Shown: positions 16,487-25,207 of the stretch, piece after piece
Position numbering within the stretch: the first letter of the stretch is position 1
Layout of the letters: the number at the start of each line of letters is the position of its first letter
Source of the DNA: Parvularcula sp964219355
Lineage (GTDB): Bacteria > Pseudomonadota > Alphaproteobacteria > Caulobacterales > Parvularculaceae
DNA length: 64,000 nucleotides
NCBI GenBank assembly: GCA_964219355.1
Contig: CAXPOZ010000003.1
Span: 496,001 to 560,000 of the forward strand
Reading direction: 5' to 3'
Position numbers and translations under genes: made by a program
Notes under the pieces: model-generated
Told to the model about the DNA's origin: nothing
What the model saw: the letters and a program-made list of their open reading frames with translations, nothing else
The model's database searches: none

Positions 16487-17698
16487 GTGAAGAGCGTCAT
16501 CGTTTCAAAGTCAGTTGCCACCGAATTGAACCGTCTCGACCGATATATCTTCAAGCAGGGCGCACAGCCATTCCTGCTTATTCTCCTGTGCACCACAGCT
16601 GTCATCTGGCTCACGCAGATCCTTCAGCGCGTGGACCTGATGGTCGATGATGGCGGCTCGCTGACCTCCTTTCTGAAAGTCACGGTGCTACTGTTGCCGA
16701 GCCTTGTCGGGGTGATCCTGCCTTTCGCGCTGCTGGCGGCGGTGCTTTATGCACTCAACCAGTTCTCGTCTGACAATGAGTTGCCAGTGATGAAGGCTGC
16801 CGGGGCCAGCCGGTTGCGCCTTGCCCGCCCGATGATCTTTCTTTCCATGTTAGCCGGGCTTGCTGTCCTCTGGATCAATCTTGATCTGCAGCCGCGCAGT
16901 TACCGGGTGATGAAAGACACGATTGAGCTGGTGCGCTCAGATATTGCGCGCAGCTTCATCCGCGCCGGGGTCTTTGCCGAAGTGACGGACGGCATCACCG
17001 TTTATGCCGAAGAAGTCCGCCCGGGCGATCAATATATCGGCCTCTTCATCCATGATGAGACCGACCCCAACGAGATCAAGACCTATACGGCCGAGCGCGG
17101 CGTCTTCCAGATGACAACCTCAGGCCCGAAGCTCCTCCTCGTGCGCAGTACGGCACAATATTACATTCCGACGACCGGCCAGATCGACATGGTTCGCTTC
17201 TCCGAAACGGCTGTCGATCTCGCCTCTTTCCGTACTGAAGGCGAAGAGCGTCATCTCGACGGCACAGAACGATATGTCGGAGAGCTGCTGAACCCGGACA
17301 TGTCGAGCGAATATGACGCCACTCGCGCCGGACGGTTTATTGCCGAAGGGCATTCGCGGTTGGCAACGCCTCTTTATGCGCCTGCTTTTGCCTTTATAGC
17401 GCTTTCGTTTTTGCTGACAGCGCCTGTCTCGCGACGAGGCCATGGCCGGCAGCTGATCTATGCGATTGCGATTGCCGTTGCGTTGCGGACCGGCGGGTAC
17501 ATCCTGCAAAGCGCAGGCGATACGCGGCCTTTAATCAACATGCTGCAATATCTCCTGCCTTTGAGTGCGATCCTCGCAAGCCTTGTCCATCTTTCGGGCA
17601 AGTTCTGGATGATCAAACGCCGCCCTGCCCCTGATCTCAGCGCCGTGCTTGAGCACCCCGAAGAGCTGTCGGGTGACCTCAAAGAGGCGACGGCATGA
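16487..17698 (+). CDS. lptF: LptF, LPS export ABC transporter permease
   Basis: LptF and LptG form the membrane part of the LptB2FG extractor that pulls LPS from the inner membrane. The protein has YjgP/YjgQ topology: spans near the start (PFLLILLCTTAVIWLTQIL, LLLPSLVGVILPFALLAAVL), a periplasmic jellyroll in the middle (FAEVTDGITVYAEEVRPG), then three spans at the end. The GTG at 16487 (VKSVIVSKSVATELNRLDRYIF) is preferred because the conserved LDRYIFKQ region follows directly. A TTG at 16463 would add eight residues. Neither has a strong ribosome site. Confidence 0.9.
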   Translation: MKSVIVSKSVATELNRLDRYIFKQGAQPFLLILLCTTAVIWLTQILQRVDLMVDDGGSLTSFLKVTVLLLPSLVGVILPFALLAAVLYALNQFSSDNELPVMKAAGASRLRLARPMIFLSMLAGLAVLWINLDLQPRSYRVMKDTIELVRSDIARSFIRAGVFAEVTDGITVYAEEVRPGDQYIGLFIHDETDPNEIKTYTAERGVFQMTTSGPKLLLVRSTAQYYIPTTGQIDMVRFSETAVDLASFRTEGEERHLDGTERYVGELLNPDMSSEYDATRAGRFIAEGHSRLATPLYAPAFAFIALSFLLTAPVSRRGHGRQLIYAIAIAVALRTGGYILQSAGDTRPLINMLQYLLPLSAILASLVHLSGKFWMIKRRPAPDLSAVLEHPEELSGDLKEATA

Positions 17699-18798
17699 GA
17701 AATCCGATCCGCCTTTATTTCACCTATCTTGTTCAGCGTACGTTGTTCGGTGTCATCGGCCTCTTTGCGGTGATCTGGCTGCTCGTCGTCTCGGTCGACC
17801 TCGTCGAAGCGATGCGTGAGGTTGGCAAGGTCGAGGATGCAGGCTTTTCCGAAGCCATCCGCATGACATTGTTCAGGACGCCGCAGCTGATCCTGACACT
17901 GTCGCCCTTCGTCTTCCTGTTTGGCACACTCTGGGCGTTCGGGCAGATGGCCAAATCCTCCGAGGTCGCCGTGATGCGCGCCGCAGGGCTTTCGGTCTGG
18001 CGGTTGGTTGCCGCGCCCGTCGCCCTATCGATTGTTGCCGGGATTACGACGATCCTCGTCTTTGATCCTGTGGCTGCGGACCTCGCCGGGCGCGCACAGA
18101 CCATCAAGAATGAGATCCGCGGCAAGAAGGCCAATATGGTCGAGCCGCTACGTGACGGCATATGGCTGCGTCAGGACAATGGCCGCTACGCCGCGATCGT
18201 TCACGCAAGCGGATACGATACCGACACTCAGATGCTGTCGAATGTCACCGTCTGGCGTCACACCGAAGATGGGGTCTTCATTGACCGATGGGATGCGCCG
18301 ACGGGCGAGGTTCAGGCCACGAATTTCGTCTTGCGGAATGTCCGACGCACGACCCAGCATCAGGAAAAAGAGCCGATCCGCCCGGTCGAGACCCTGCCGA
18401 TCTCCATCGACCTTCGGACCTTGAGAGAAGACGTCGCCAAGGAAGAGGCCCTGTCGATCTGGGCTTTGCCCGAATTTATCCGGGTCATGTCGAATGCCGG
18501 CATGTCCACGATCGAATATAAATTGCGATATCAGGACCTTTGGTCCCTGCCGATACGGCTTGCCGCCATGGCGCTGATCGCTTGCGCCTTTGCGTTAGGG
18601 ATGAATGCCCGTGCCGGGGGGACAGCCGCCCTTATGGGGGTGGGCATTGCCACCGGATTTGCCCTCTTTATCCTCTCCGAGTTATCCACTGCGATCGCCC
18701 GCGCGAATATTGTGCCCATAATTATCGCCTCTTGGGCCCCAAGTCTTCTTGCGGTTGTCTTCGCAGTAACCCTTCTGTTGTATCGCGAAGACGGTTAG
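17695..18798 (+). CDS. lptG: LptG, LPS export ABC transporter permease
   Basis: Partner of LptF in the LPS extractor. It begins with the typical RLYFTYLVQRTLFGVIGLFAV span. Two further spans (LILTLSPFVFLFGTLWAFG, VWRLVAAPVALSIVAG) precede a beta-rich periplasmic domain and a C-terminal three-span block (PIRLAAMALIACAFALGMNA). The ATG overlaps the lptF stop by 4 bp, so they are coupled. lptD follows after 26 bp. Confidence 0.93.
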   Translation: MRNPIRLYFTYLVQRTLFGVIGLFAVIWLLVVSVDLVEAMREVGKVEDAGFSEAIRMTLFRTPQLILTLSPFVFLFGTLWAFGQMAKSSEVAVMRAAGLSVWRLVAAPVALSIVAGITTILVFDPVAADLAGRAQTIKNEIRGKKANMVEPLRDGIWLRQDNGRYAAIVHASGYDTDTQMLSNVTVWRHTEDGVFIDRWDAPTGEVQATNFVLRNVRRTTQHQEKEPIRPVETLPISIDLRTLREDVAKEEALSIWALPEFIRVMSNAGMSTIEYKLRYQDLWSLPIRLAAMALIACAFALGMNARAGGTAALMGVGIATGFALFILSELSTAIARANIVPIIIASWAPSLLAVVFAVTLLLYREDG

Positions 18799-18824
18799 TA
18801 ATTTTGTTCCTGGGAGACAGTTCT

Positions 18825-21248
18825 ATGGTCTTTCGCCCTGCTGGGGAGTGGCGGAAGGAGCCGAATCGGGGCGCCAATGCGTGCCGGTGGGGCAAGGGGC
18901 GTGTCCTGATGGCCGCATCGCGCGGAGTAATTGCATTCTGTCTGCTCGGTGCGGGAAGTGCCGCGGCCGCGACGGTTGCTGTTCAGGATATTGTCGTCAC
19001 CGACCGCGAAGACAAGGACAGCGTCCTCTTCACCGCCGATACGATCAGCCGTCTGGATGAGACTTCACCCGTCGAAGCCAAAGGAAATGTTCGCGCCTTT
19101 TTCGGCGAACAATCCCTGATGGCCGATCAGGTCACCTATAATCCGGTTACCGATATCGTCACTGCCACCGGCAATGTCGTTATCTATGACGCGGATGGTC
19201 AGATCTATTTTGCCGAAGCCGTCGAGCTAACTGGGGATCTACGCGACGGGATCGCCACCAATTTCGGTGCCCTCATTGCTGAAGAAAACCGTCTTGTCGG
19301 CTCTTCCGTCGTGCGCCGCTCAACCGGTGTGAACACGATCGAGGATGGCGCCTTCACCGCCTGTAAGGTCTGCCGCGAAGACGGCTCTGACAAGATCCCG
19401 ACCTGGGAGGTCAAAGCTGTCCGCGTCACGCAGGACAAAAATGAGCAGATGATCCGGTTCCACCACGCCACCATCAAGGCGTTCGGGGTGCCGGTCTTCT
19501 ATACCCCCTATTTCGAATTCCCAGACCCCAGCGTGAAACGCAAATCGGGTTTCCTTGCGCCAAGCATCGGGAACTCATCCCGCGCCGGTTTCGAGATCGA
19601 GCTGCCCTATTACTGGGCGATCTCTGACTATCAGGATGTCACCTTCTCGCCGCGCTACACCGAAGAACTCGGCACGCTGTGGAAGGGCGAGTACCGGATA
19701 AACACGCATGATGGCGGGCTGATTGTTCAGGCCGGGATCATCGACCCTGAAGGCGTGGTACGGAACAATTCCGGCCAGATCGTTGTCGTCTCCGAGCAGA
19801 GCCAGTCCCAGCTCAATAGCTACATGAATAACGCTTACGGCGATGTCGGCCCGCGCTTTCATGTCTTTGCCAAGGGGTATCGGGAATTTGATGGCGGCTG
19901 GACGGCCCGCTTCGACATCGATCATGTCTCTGACAAGACGTATCTGCGGACCTATGACATTGAGCCCGAGGATGAGCTGCGCGAAGCCATCGACATCCTC
20001 CAGCCTGACCGCCTTGAGAACGTTGTCAGCTTCACGAAGCTGACCGATGATACCTATACGGATATCTCAACCATCATGTTCCAGTCGCTGCGCGGCGCGG
20101 ACGATAATGACTTCAACGCCCATGCCTTGCCCCGCATCCGCCATGAGCGCCGTTACGAGATGCCGGTGCTTGGTGGTGATGTGACCTTTGGCGGCAATTT
20201 CCTGATGCTGAACCGGGAAGAAGGCCTCGACAGTATGCGGGCCATCGCCAAGGCGACCTATGACAAGGTGCACACGACAAAACACGGCCACCGCCTTCGC
20301 GGCTTTGCCGAACTTCGTGGTGACGCCTATCGCTACCGGGATTCAGATCTTGGCGTTCAGGCCTGCCGCAATGATGGCCGGACATCGAACGTCAATGGCA
20401 TGATCGTTGACAATTATGATCTGTGTCGGGAATTCCTGCCGCGGGACGGCACGGATGATGGCTACAGCGTCACCCGCTTCTTGCCGACCGCCGGTCTTGA
20501 ATGGTCTTTCCCGCTTGCCAAATTCACCGGCAATGCGAGCTATATCATCGAGCCGCGCATCCAGCTGGTCGCAAGCCCGCAGGAAGACTTCACTGACGAC
20601 ATCTTCAATGAGGACTCGGCCTTCTTCGAGTTCGATGCGATCACCCTCTTTGACTGGAACAAGTCCACCGGTTTCGATCAGTGGGAAGATGGCCAGCGCA
20701 TGAATATGGGCATCGCCGCGAGTGCCAATTACACGAACGGCCTGAACATCTCCGGCGCCTTCGGCCAGCAGCTTCGCACCGAGGACAGCCTGCAGTTTGA
20801 TGAGGACACAGGCCTCGGTGATACCAATTCGGATTATGTCGGTGAGATCAATGCCGGTTACGGCCGGGTCTTCTCGATGACGAACCGGTTCCGCATTGAT
20901 GATGAGGATGGCACGCTGCGGCGTCTCGAAACCGCGCTGCGTGGTCGGGCCGGCCCCTTCTCAACCGGCGTGCGTTATGTGCGCACCGAGGCTTTCGAGG
21001 AAATCAACGACCAGCGGGACGAAAATCTGACCGTCAGCGCCTTCTACAAGATCACCGACCGGTGGACGACTGGCGGCATCTGGCGTGAGGATCTCGACGA
21101 GGGCCGGACCACGACCCAGCAATGGACAATCCAATATTCGGACGACTGTACCATTTTCAGTCTCGATTATCGCCGGGATAACCGTCTCGCGGATGGTCTT
21201 GAGGACAATGAAAGCCTCACTTTCAATGTCGACGTGATCGGCTTCTAG
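18825..21248 (+). CDS. lptD: LptD, outer-membrane LPS assembly protein
   Basis: LptD is the beta-barrel that inserts LPS in the outer leaflet. The periplasmic OstA-like domain has repeats typical of the family (VEAKGNVRAFFGEQSLMADQ broken by variable residues, VTATGNVVIYDADGQ). It is followed by the conserved TACKVC, FYTPYFEFPDPSVKRKSGFLAPS and YYWAISDYQDVTFSPRY. The barrel ends SLTFNVDVIGF, with the terminal aromatic needed for BAM. ATG 18825 has GGGAGA upstream. ATG 18909 (MAASRGVIAFCLLGAGSAAA) would give a cleaner signal peptide and could be the true start. Confidence 0.92.
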   Translation: MVFRPAGEWRKEPNRGANACRWGKGRVLMAASRGVIAFCLLGAGSAAAATVAVQDIVVTDREDKDSVLFTADTISRLDETSPVEAKGNVRAFFGEQSLMADQVTYNPVTDIVTATGNVVIYDADGQIYFAEAVELTGDLRDGIATNFGALIAEENRLVGSSVVRRSTGVNTIEDGAFTACKVCREDGSDKIPTWEVKAVRVTQDKNEQMIRFHHATIKAFGVPVFYTPYFEFPDPSVKRKSGFLAPSIGNSSRAGFEIELPYYWAISDYQDVTFSPRYTEELGTLWKGEYRINTHDGGLIVQAGIIDPEGVVRNNSGQIVVVSEQSQSQLNSYMNNAYGDVGPRFHVFAKGYREFDGGWTARFDIDHVSDKTYLRTYDIEPEDELREAIDILQPDRLENVVSFTKLTDDTYTDISTIMFQSLRGADDNDFNAHALPRIRHERRYEMPVLGGDVTFGGNFLMLNREEGLDSMRAIAKATYDKVHTTKHGHRLRGFAELRGDAYRYRDSDLGVQACRNDGRTSNVNGMIVDNYDLCREFLPRDGTDDGYSVTRFLPTAGLEWSFPLAKFTGNASYIIEPRIQLVASPQEDFTDDIFNEDSAFFEFDAITLFDWNKSTGFDQWEDGQRMNMGIAASANYTNGLNISGAFGQQLRTEDSLQFDEDTGLGDTNSDYVGEINAGYGRVFSMTNRFRIDDEDGTLRRLETALRGRAGPFSTGVRYVRTEAFEEINDQRDENLTVSAFYKITDRWTTGGIWREDLDEGRTTTQQWTIQYSDDCTIFSLDYRRDNRLADGLEDNESLTFNVDVIGF

Positions 21249-21373
21249 CCCAAGTCCTACCTGCCTTTGACGGGAATCGCGGTCGGGAAAATCGCGCACA
21301 ACCGCACAACCGGCACGTATCTTGAATTTCTCCTTCCGAGCGAAATCACACGTAACACGGAAGGAGTGTCGCT

Positions 21374-21775
21374 ATGGTACATCCGATTGATCTTCATGTG
21401 GGCCAGCGTCTGCGCCAGCGCCGCTGCCTTTTGGGCATGACCCAGCAGAAACTGGCCGAAAGCGTCGGCATCAAGTTCCAGCAGATCCAGAAATACGAAA
21501 GCGGTGCCAACCGGGTTTCCGCCTCCCGTCTCTGGGCTCTTGCCGAAGCGCTTGAAGTGCCGGTGAGCCATTTCTTCGAAGGGCTGTCAAAAGACGACAA
21601 GGCGGATCATTTCCAGGGCGAATATGAAGTGCCTGAGGGCGATCGTCCGTCGATTGCGCCGGAAGTCTTCTCTTCGAAAGAGACCATCGATCTCGTCCGC
21701 GCCTACTACAACCTCAAAGAAGGTCCGCGCCGTCGTCTCCTCGACCTCGCAAAGACCCTCGCCGGCGCCGCCTAA
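21374..21775 (+). CDS. XRE-family helix-turn-helix transcriptional regulator
   Basis: A 133-residue regulator. The HTH occupies about residues 9-65 (GQRLRQRRCLLGMTQQKLAESVG, then FQQIQKYESGANRVSASRLWALAEAL). This IQKYESG variant is very common in alphaproteobacterial cell-cycle and stress regulators. The C-terminal part has a small helical module (IDLVRAYYNLKEGPRRRLLDLA). The target is unknown. ATG 21374 has GGAAGGAG upstream. It stands alone between lptD and a terminator. Confidence 0.85.
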   Translation: MVHPIDLHVGQRLRQRRCLLGMTQQKLAESVGIKFQQIQKYESGANRVSASRLWALAEALEVPVSHFFEGLSKDDKADHFQGEYEVPEGDRPSIAPEVFSSKETIDLVRAYYNLKEGPRRRLLDLAKTLAGAA

Positions 21776-21815
21776 GGCGCTGATCAACTCTTAGTCTCCT
21801 GTTCCCAACTCAATT

Positions 21816-21852
21816 GCGGCGCTTCGGATCACCCCGGGCGCCGCTTTTTTTT
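21816..21852 (+). terminator. Rho-independent terminator after the XRE regulator
   Basis: Arms GCGGCGC (21816-21822) and GCGCCGC (21838-21844) are followed by an eight-T run. Confidence 0.85.
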
Positions 21853-21885
21853 GTCTTCCGCGCCGTCTTGGGGCAGAGGGAGGGC

Positions 21886-22713
21886 ATGACTGGACCCCTG
21901 CCCGAGCTTGGCCCGCTCTTTGACCGGCTGATCACGATTGCCGCTGGCGAAACCCTGCCCCGTTTTCGGATGGGGACAGCGATCACCGACAAGGGCGGCG
22001 CGAAGGGGCTCGCTTATGATCCCGTGACCGAAGCCGACCAAGAGGCAGAACGGATGCTCCGTATCGCCATTGAGGAGGCCTATCCGGGGCACGGTATTCT
22101 CGGCGAAGAGCATGGCGAAAAGCCGGGCACGGAGGACTGGCGCTGGGTCATCGATCCGGTCGACGGTACCCGCGCCTTTGTCTGCGGCGTGCCTTTCTGG
22201 ACGACTCTGATCGGGCTTGAGGATGACGCGATGCCCGTCGGCGGGATCATCTCCCAGCCTTTCCTAGATGAGCATTGGCTGCGCCTGCCGGGCGAAGCCA
22301 CACTCTACCGTCAGGGGACGAACCTCACCCCTGCCCGCGTCTCAGGCGAAACGGATCTTGGCGATGCGACGATCATGGTGACCGACCTGCGGGTTGGCGA
22401 GTATTTCACCGAAGACGAGGCCCGCGCCGTCACGTCCTTGACCAAAGCCTGCCGCCTTTGTCGGACAGGACTTGATTCATATGGCTTCGGGCTTGTGGCC
22501 TCGGGGCATATGGATATCGTCGTTGAGGCCGCGCTCAACTGGCACGACATCGCCGCCGTGCTTCCCGTCATCGAAGGCGCAGGCGGCGTTGCCTGTAGCT
22601 GGGACGGTGCGCCGATCACGCAAGATTTTGTCCGTGGGCGGGTGATTCTTGCCGCCTCTCAGGAACTCGCCGATGCAGCGGTCTCGCAGCTTCGAGATGT
22701 GCCTCTACCCTGA
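21886..22713 (+). CDS. Inositol-monophosphatase-family phosphatase, probably histidinol-phosphatase (HisN type)
   Basis: A 275-residue Mg-dependent phosphatase. Metal motifs are clear: GEEHGEKPGTEDWRWVIDPVDGTRAF (Glu, then Asp-Pro-Val-Asp-Gly-Thr) and the distal LNWHDIAAVLPVIEGAGG. The sequence AYDPVTEADQEAERMLR, the CGVPFWTTLIGL segment and TGLDSYGFGLVASGHMDIVVE resemble HisN-type enzymes that dephosphorylate histidinol phosphate. inositol-1-phosphatase or another small substrate is possible. ATG 21886 is chosen because GGGAGGG lies 6 bp before it; upstream codons in frame cross the terminator. Confidence 0.82.
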   Translation: MTGPLPELGPLFDRLITIAAGETLPRFRMGTAITDKGGAKGLAYDPVTEADQEAERMLRIAIEEAYPGHGILGEEHGEKPGTEDWRWVIDPVDGTRAFVCGVPFWTTLIGLEDDAMPVGGIISQPFLDEHWLRLPGEATLYRQGTNLTPARVSGETDLGDATIMVTDLRVGEYFTEDEARAVTSLTKACRLCRTGLDSYGFGLVASGHMDIVVEAALNWHDIAAVLPVIEGAGGVACSWDGAPITQDFVRGRVILAASQELADAAVSQLRDVPLP

Positions 22714-22740
22714 TCGGTTTTTTGAAAATTCCCATAGCGA

Positions 22741-22773
22741 AAAAGCCCCGGGACGCTGCCCGGGGCTTTCTTT
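22741..22773. terminator. Bidirectional terminator between the HisN-like and POT genes
   Basis: Stem AGCCCCGGG / CCCGGGGCT with an ACGCTG loop is flanked by A4 on the left and TTTCTTT on the right. Confidence 0.85.
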
Positions 22774-22780
22774 GTTGGGA

Positions 22781-24403
22781 TCAGTTGATCCGGTCGACCG
22801 GAACTTCTGCCGGATGCTCTTCGCCACTGCCGACGAGCGGTTCGTCGTCCTTCAGCGTCTTGGTGTGCATCAGGTAGTTGATCAGCGGTGAGATCAGGAC
22901 AAGGCCGAAACCGACCGCAACCGCGATCCACCCGATCCTGGAGTAGACCTCCATGACGAGTTCGACATTGTACTCTTCTTCAAGAGCATCGGACCCCGTG
23001 GCCTGCGCGATCTGCGAGGCCACCATGTTCCCTGCGCCAGAGGCGAGGAACCATGCGCCCATGATCAGGCCGACCATGTTTGCCGGCGAAAGCCGCGTCA
23101 TCGCAGAGAGACCGACCGGCGAGAGGAAAAGCTCCCCTGTCGTGTGCAGCAGATAGATCAGGAAGATGAAGATGACCGGGGTCATATCCACGCCCGATCC
23201 TGCACCCCAGACGAGAACGAGGAAGCCGAGACCCAGCTGGACGATCCCGAGACCGAATTTCTGCGGCGCCGTCGGCTCCATGTTCCGCTTGGCGAGGAAA
23301 ATCCAAAGACCCGCAAAGAGCGGTCCCAGATAGATGATGTAGAACGCGTTGAGCGACTGGAAGACCGATGCCGGCACTTCCCAACCGAACATCGTCCGAT
23401 CGACGGCTTCATCCGTGTAGATATTCAGCGACGAGCCTGCCTGTTCAAACAGCGCCCAGAAGAGGACCTGTGTCGAAATCAGGATCAGCGCTGCAAAGAT
23501 ACGGTCACGTTCATGCGGGGTGAGTTTCACGACCGCCCGGAAGACGATGTAAGCGTAGACGATAAACATCACCGGCCAGAGGATCGCAGCAACCTTGCCC
23601 TGATCCCGGACAAGCCACCAGACGAGCCCCAGCATCCCGGCCGTGCCAATATAGATCAGCATGTCAGGCGAAAGGCCCATGAACCGTTTGGCTTGAACCT
23701 CGGCTGCATTTTTGAGCTCACCGGCGCCTTTCAGGAGCGGCTTGCCCAGTAGGAAAACGATCAGACCGAGCAACATGCCGACACCGGCAAGACCGAAGCC
23801 GTATTTCCAGCCATAGGTCTCACCGAGGTAGCCAGCCCATAGAGCACCAAGGAACGAGCCCGAGTTGATGCCGACATAGAAGAGCGTGAACGCCCCGTCC
23901 CGGCGAAGGTCTGTCTTGGGATAAAGCTGGCCGACCATGGCCGAGATGTTGGCTTTCAGGAAGCCGACCCCGAGGATGATGAAGGCGAGAGCCAGATAGA
24001 AGATATTGAGAACGGCCATGTCCGGAGATTCCCCGAACTGAACCGCCTCGCCTTCGACTGCCATCAGGCCGTGACCGACCACCAGCAGCGCGGCACCAAT
24101 CGCAACGGCCTTGCGCTGACCCATATATTTGTCAGCCAGATAGCCGCCGATCACCGGCAGGATGTAAACAAGGGTCGTATAGGCGCCATAGAGCCCATAG
24201 GCGGCGTCCTGTGTGAACAGGAAATGCTTAGTCAGATATAGGACCAGCAGCGCCCGCATCCCGTAATAGGAAAAGCGCTCCCACATTTCGGCGAAGAAGA
24301 GGATGTAAAGGCCCTTGGGGTGGTTACGTATCTGGAACAGCGCAATCGCCATCCCTACGCCACCCGCAAGCGTGACCAGCAGCATTATCGTTAGAGGAGA
24401 CAT
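22781..24403 (-). CDS. POT/PTR2-family proton-coupled peptide transporter
   Basis: A 540-residue major-facilitator protein for di- and tripeptide uptake. The family signature on the first helices is FAEMWERFSYYGMRALLVLYLTKH, containing the ExxER-like motif. TTLVYILPVIGGYLADKYMGQRKAV and the middle motif FTLFYVGINSGSFLGALWAGYLGE follow. About 12-14 spans are predicted by eye. A soluble Lys/Glu tail ends the protein. It lies between convergent and divergent neighbours as a single gene. Confidence 0.9.
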   Translation of the reverse strand: MSPLTIMLLVTLAGGVGMAIALFQIRNHPKGLYILFFAEMWERFSYYGMRALLVLYLTKHFLFTQDAAYGLYGAYTTLVYILPVIGGYLADKYMGQRKAVAIGAALLVVGHGLMAVEGEAVQFGESPDMAVLNIFYLALAFIILGVGFLKANISAMVGQLYPKTDLRRDGAFTLFYVGINSGSFLGALWAGYLGETYGWKYGFGLAGVGMLLGLIVFLLGKPLLKGAGELKNAAEVQAKRFMGLSPDMLIYIGTAGMLGLVWWLVRDQGKVAAILWPVMFIVYAYIVFRAVVKLTPHERDRIFAALILISTQVLFWALFEQAGSSLNIYTDEAVDRTMFGWEVPASVFQSLNAFYIIYLGPLFAGLWIFLAKRNMEPTAPQKFGLGIVQLGLGFLVLVWGAGSGVDMTPVIFIFLIYLLHTTGELFLSPVGLSAMTRLSPANMVGLIMGAWFLASGAGNMVASQIAQATGSDALEEEYNVELVMEVYSRIGWIAVAVGFGLVLISPLINYLMHTKTLKDDEPLVGSGEEHPAEVPVDRIN

Positions 24404-24535
24404 GGAAAGCTGACGTCCTTCGTAAAAAGGGACCGCTAAAGTTCAAATCGGGATAGCAGAATGCATCCCGATCCTCGTGCCCGCGGCCCTGTTTGCCCAG
24501 TTTCAGCCATCGACCTTAGCCCGTGTGACAGAAAA

Positions 24536-24970
24536 ATGAACCGAGAAATGACTGACTTAAGTGATTGGCAGCTAGATGCGCGCCTTGCTGCGGAAGCGAA
24601 GTGCGCAGCGGAACTCGGGCTTTGCAGGATTCTGCTCCGGAATGAGCATCGTTTCCCATGGGTCGTGCTGGTGCCCCGGCGGGCAAATGTGTCGGAGAGT
24701 TTTGATCTGAATGGCCCGGACTGCGCCCTCCTCTGGGGCGAAGTCGATGCGGTCGCCGCAGCACTGAAAGCTGTCACCGGCGCGGCCAAGATCAATATCG
24801 CCGCGTTCGGCAATATGGTCCCGCAGCTTCACATCCATATCGTGGCGCGGTCGCCGGAAGACCCTGCCTGGCCCGGCAGCGCAGTCGGCTGGGCTACGCC
24901 CGAGCCCTATTCCTCCGCGCCGTCCTTCTGGGCGGATTTATTGGCGCGCCTCAATTTGAGTGAACGGTAG
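24536..24970 (+). CDS. HIT-domain hydrolase-like protein
   Basis: A 144-residue protein of the histidine triad superfamily. The active-site motif is MVPQLHIHIVAR (H-x-H-x-H), with SESFDLNGPDCALLWGEV before it and PRRANVSES as the upstream conserved loop. HIT proteins hydrolyse nucleotide phosphoramidates or related bonds; the substrate is unknown. A start at 24536 or four codons later (24548) is equally likely. The last 64 bp overlap the 3' end of the convergent membrane-protein gene. Confidence 0.85.
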   Translation: MNREMTDLSDWQLDARLAAEAKCAAELGLCRILLRNEHRFPWVVLVPRRANVSESFDLNGPDCALLWGEVDAVAAALKAVTGAAKINIAAFGNMVPQLHIHIVARSPEDPAWPGSAVGWATPEPYSSAPSFWADLLARLNLSER

Positions 24971-25200
24971 AGCCCGATCAGGCTGATCGCGAACCAGAAG
25001 ACCTCGATCACCATGCTCGCCGCATTGAAAGTGAAGAGAAGCGAGAACGCGATCAGGACAGCGGCCAGCGCATTGGCCGCCGAATAGGCTGGCGCGTCAG
25101 ACGAGAGCTTGCCCGTCTGAAGTGCCGCATAAGCCCCGATGAGGAGCGCGACGCCGACAAAACCGACGGCGTCGGGCCATGTTGGAGTCCAGCCGGTCAT
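24907..25200 (-). CDS. Small four-span membrane protein, CBU_0592-like
   Basis: A 97-residue protein with a first span (AVGFVGVALLIGAYAALQTG) and further hydrophobic stretches (YSAANALAAVLIAFSLLF, ASMVIEVFWFAISLIGLYRS), then a basic tail. The pattern YAALQTGKLSSDAPAYSAANALAA fits the small family usually annotated CBU_0592; function unknown. ATG 25200 begins 7 bp after the lpdA stop, so it is likely in the lpdA transcript. The 3' end overlaps the convergent HIT gene. Confidence 0.7.
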   Translation of the reverse strand: MTGWTPTWPDAVGFVGVALLIGAYAALQTGKLSSDAPAYSAANALAAVLIAFSLLFTFNAASMVIEVFWFAISLIGLYRSLKLRRANKSAQKDGAEE

Positions 25201-25207
25201 CTGGCCG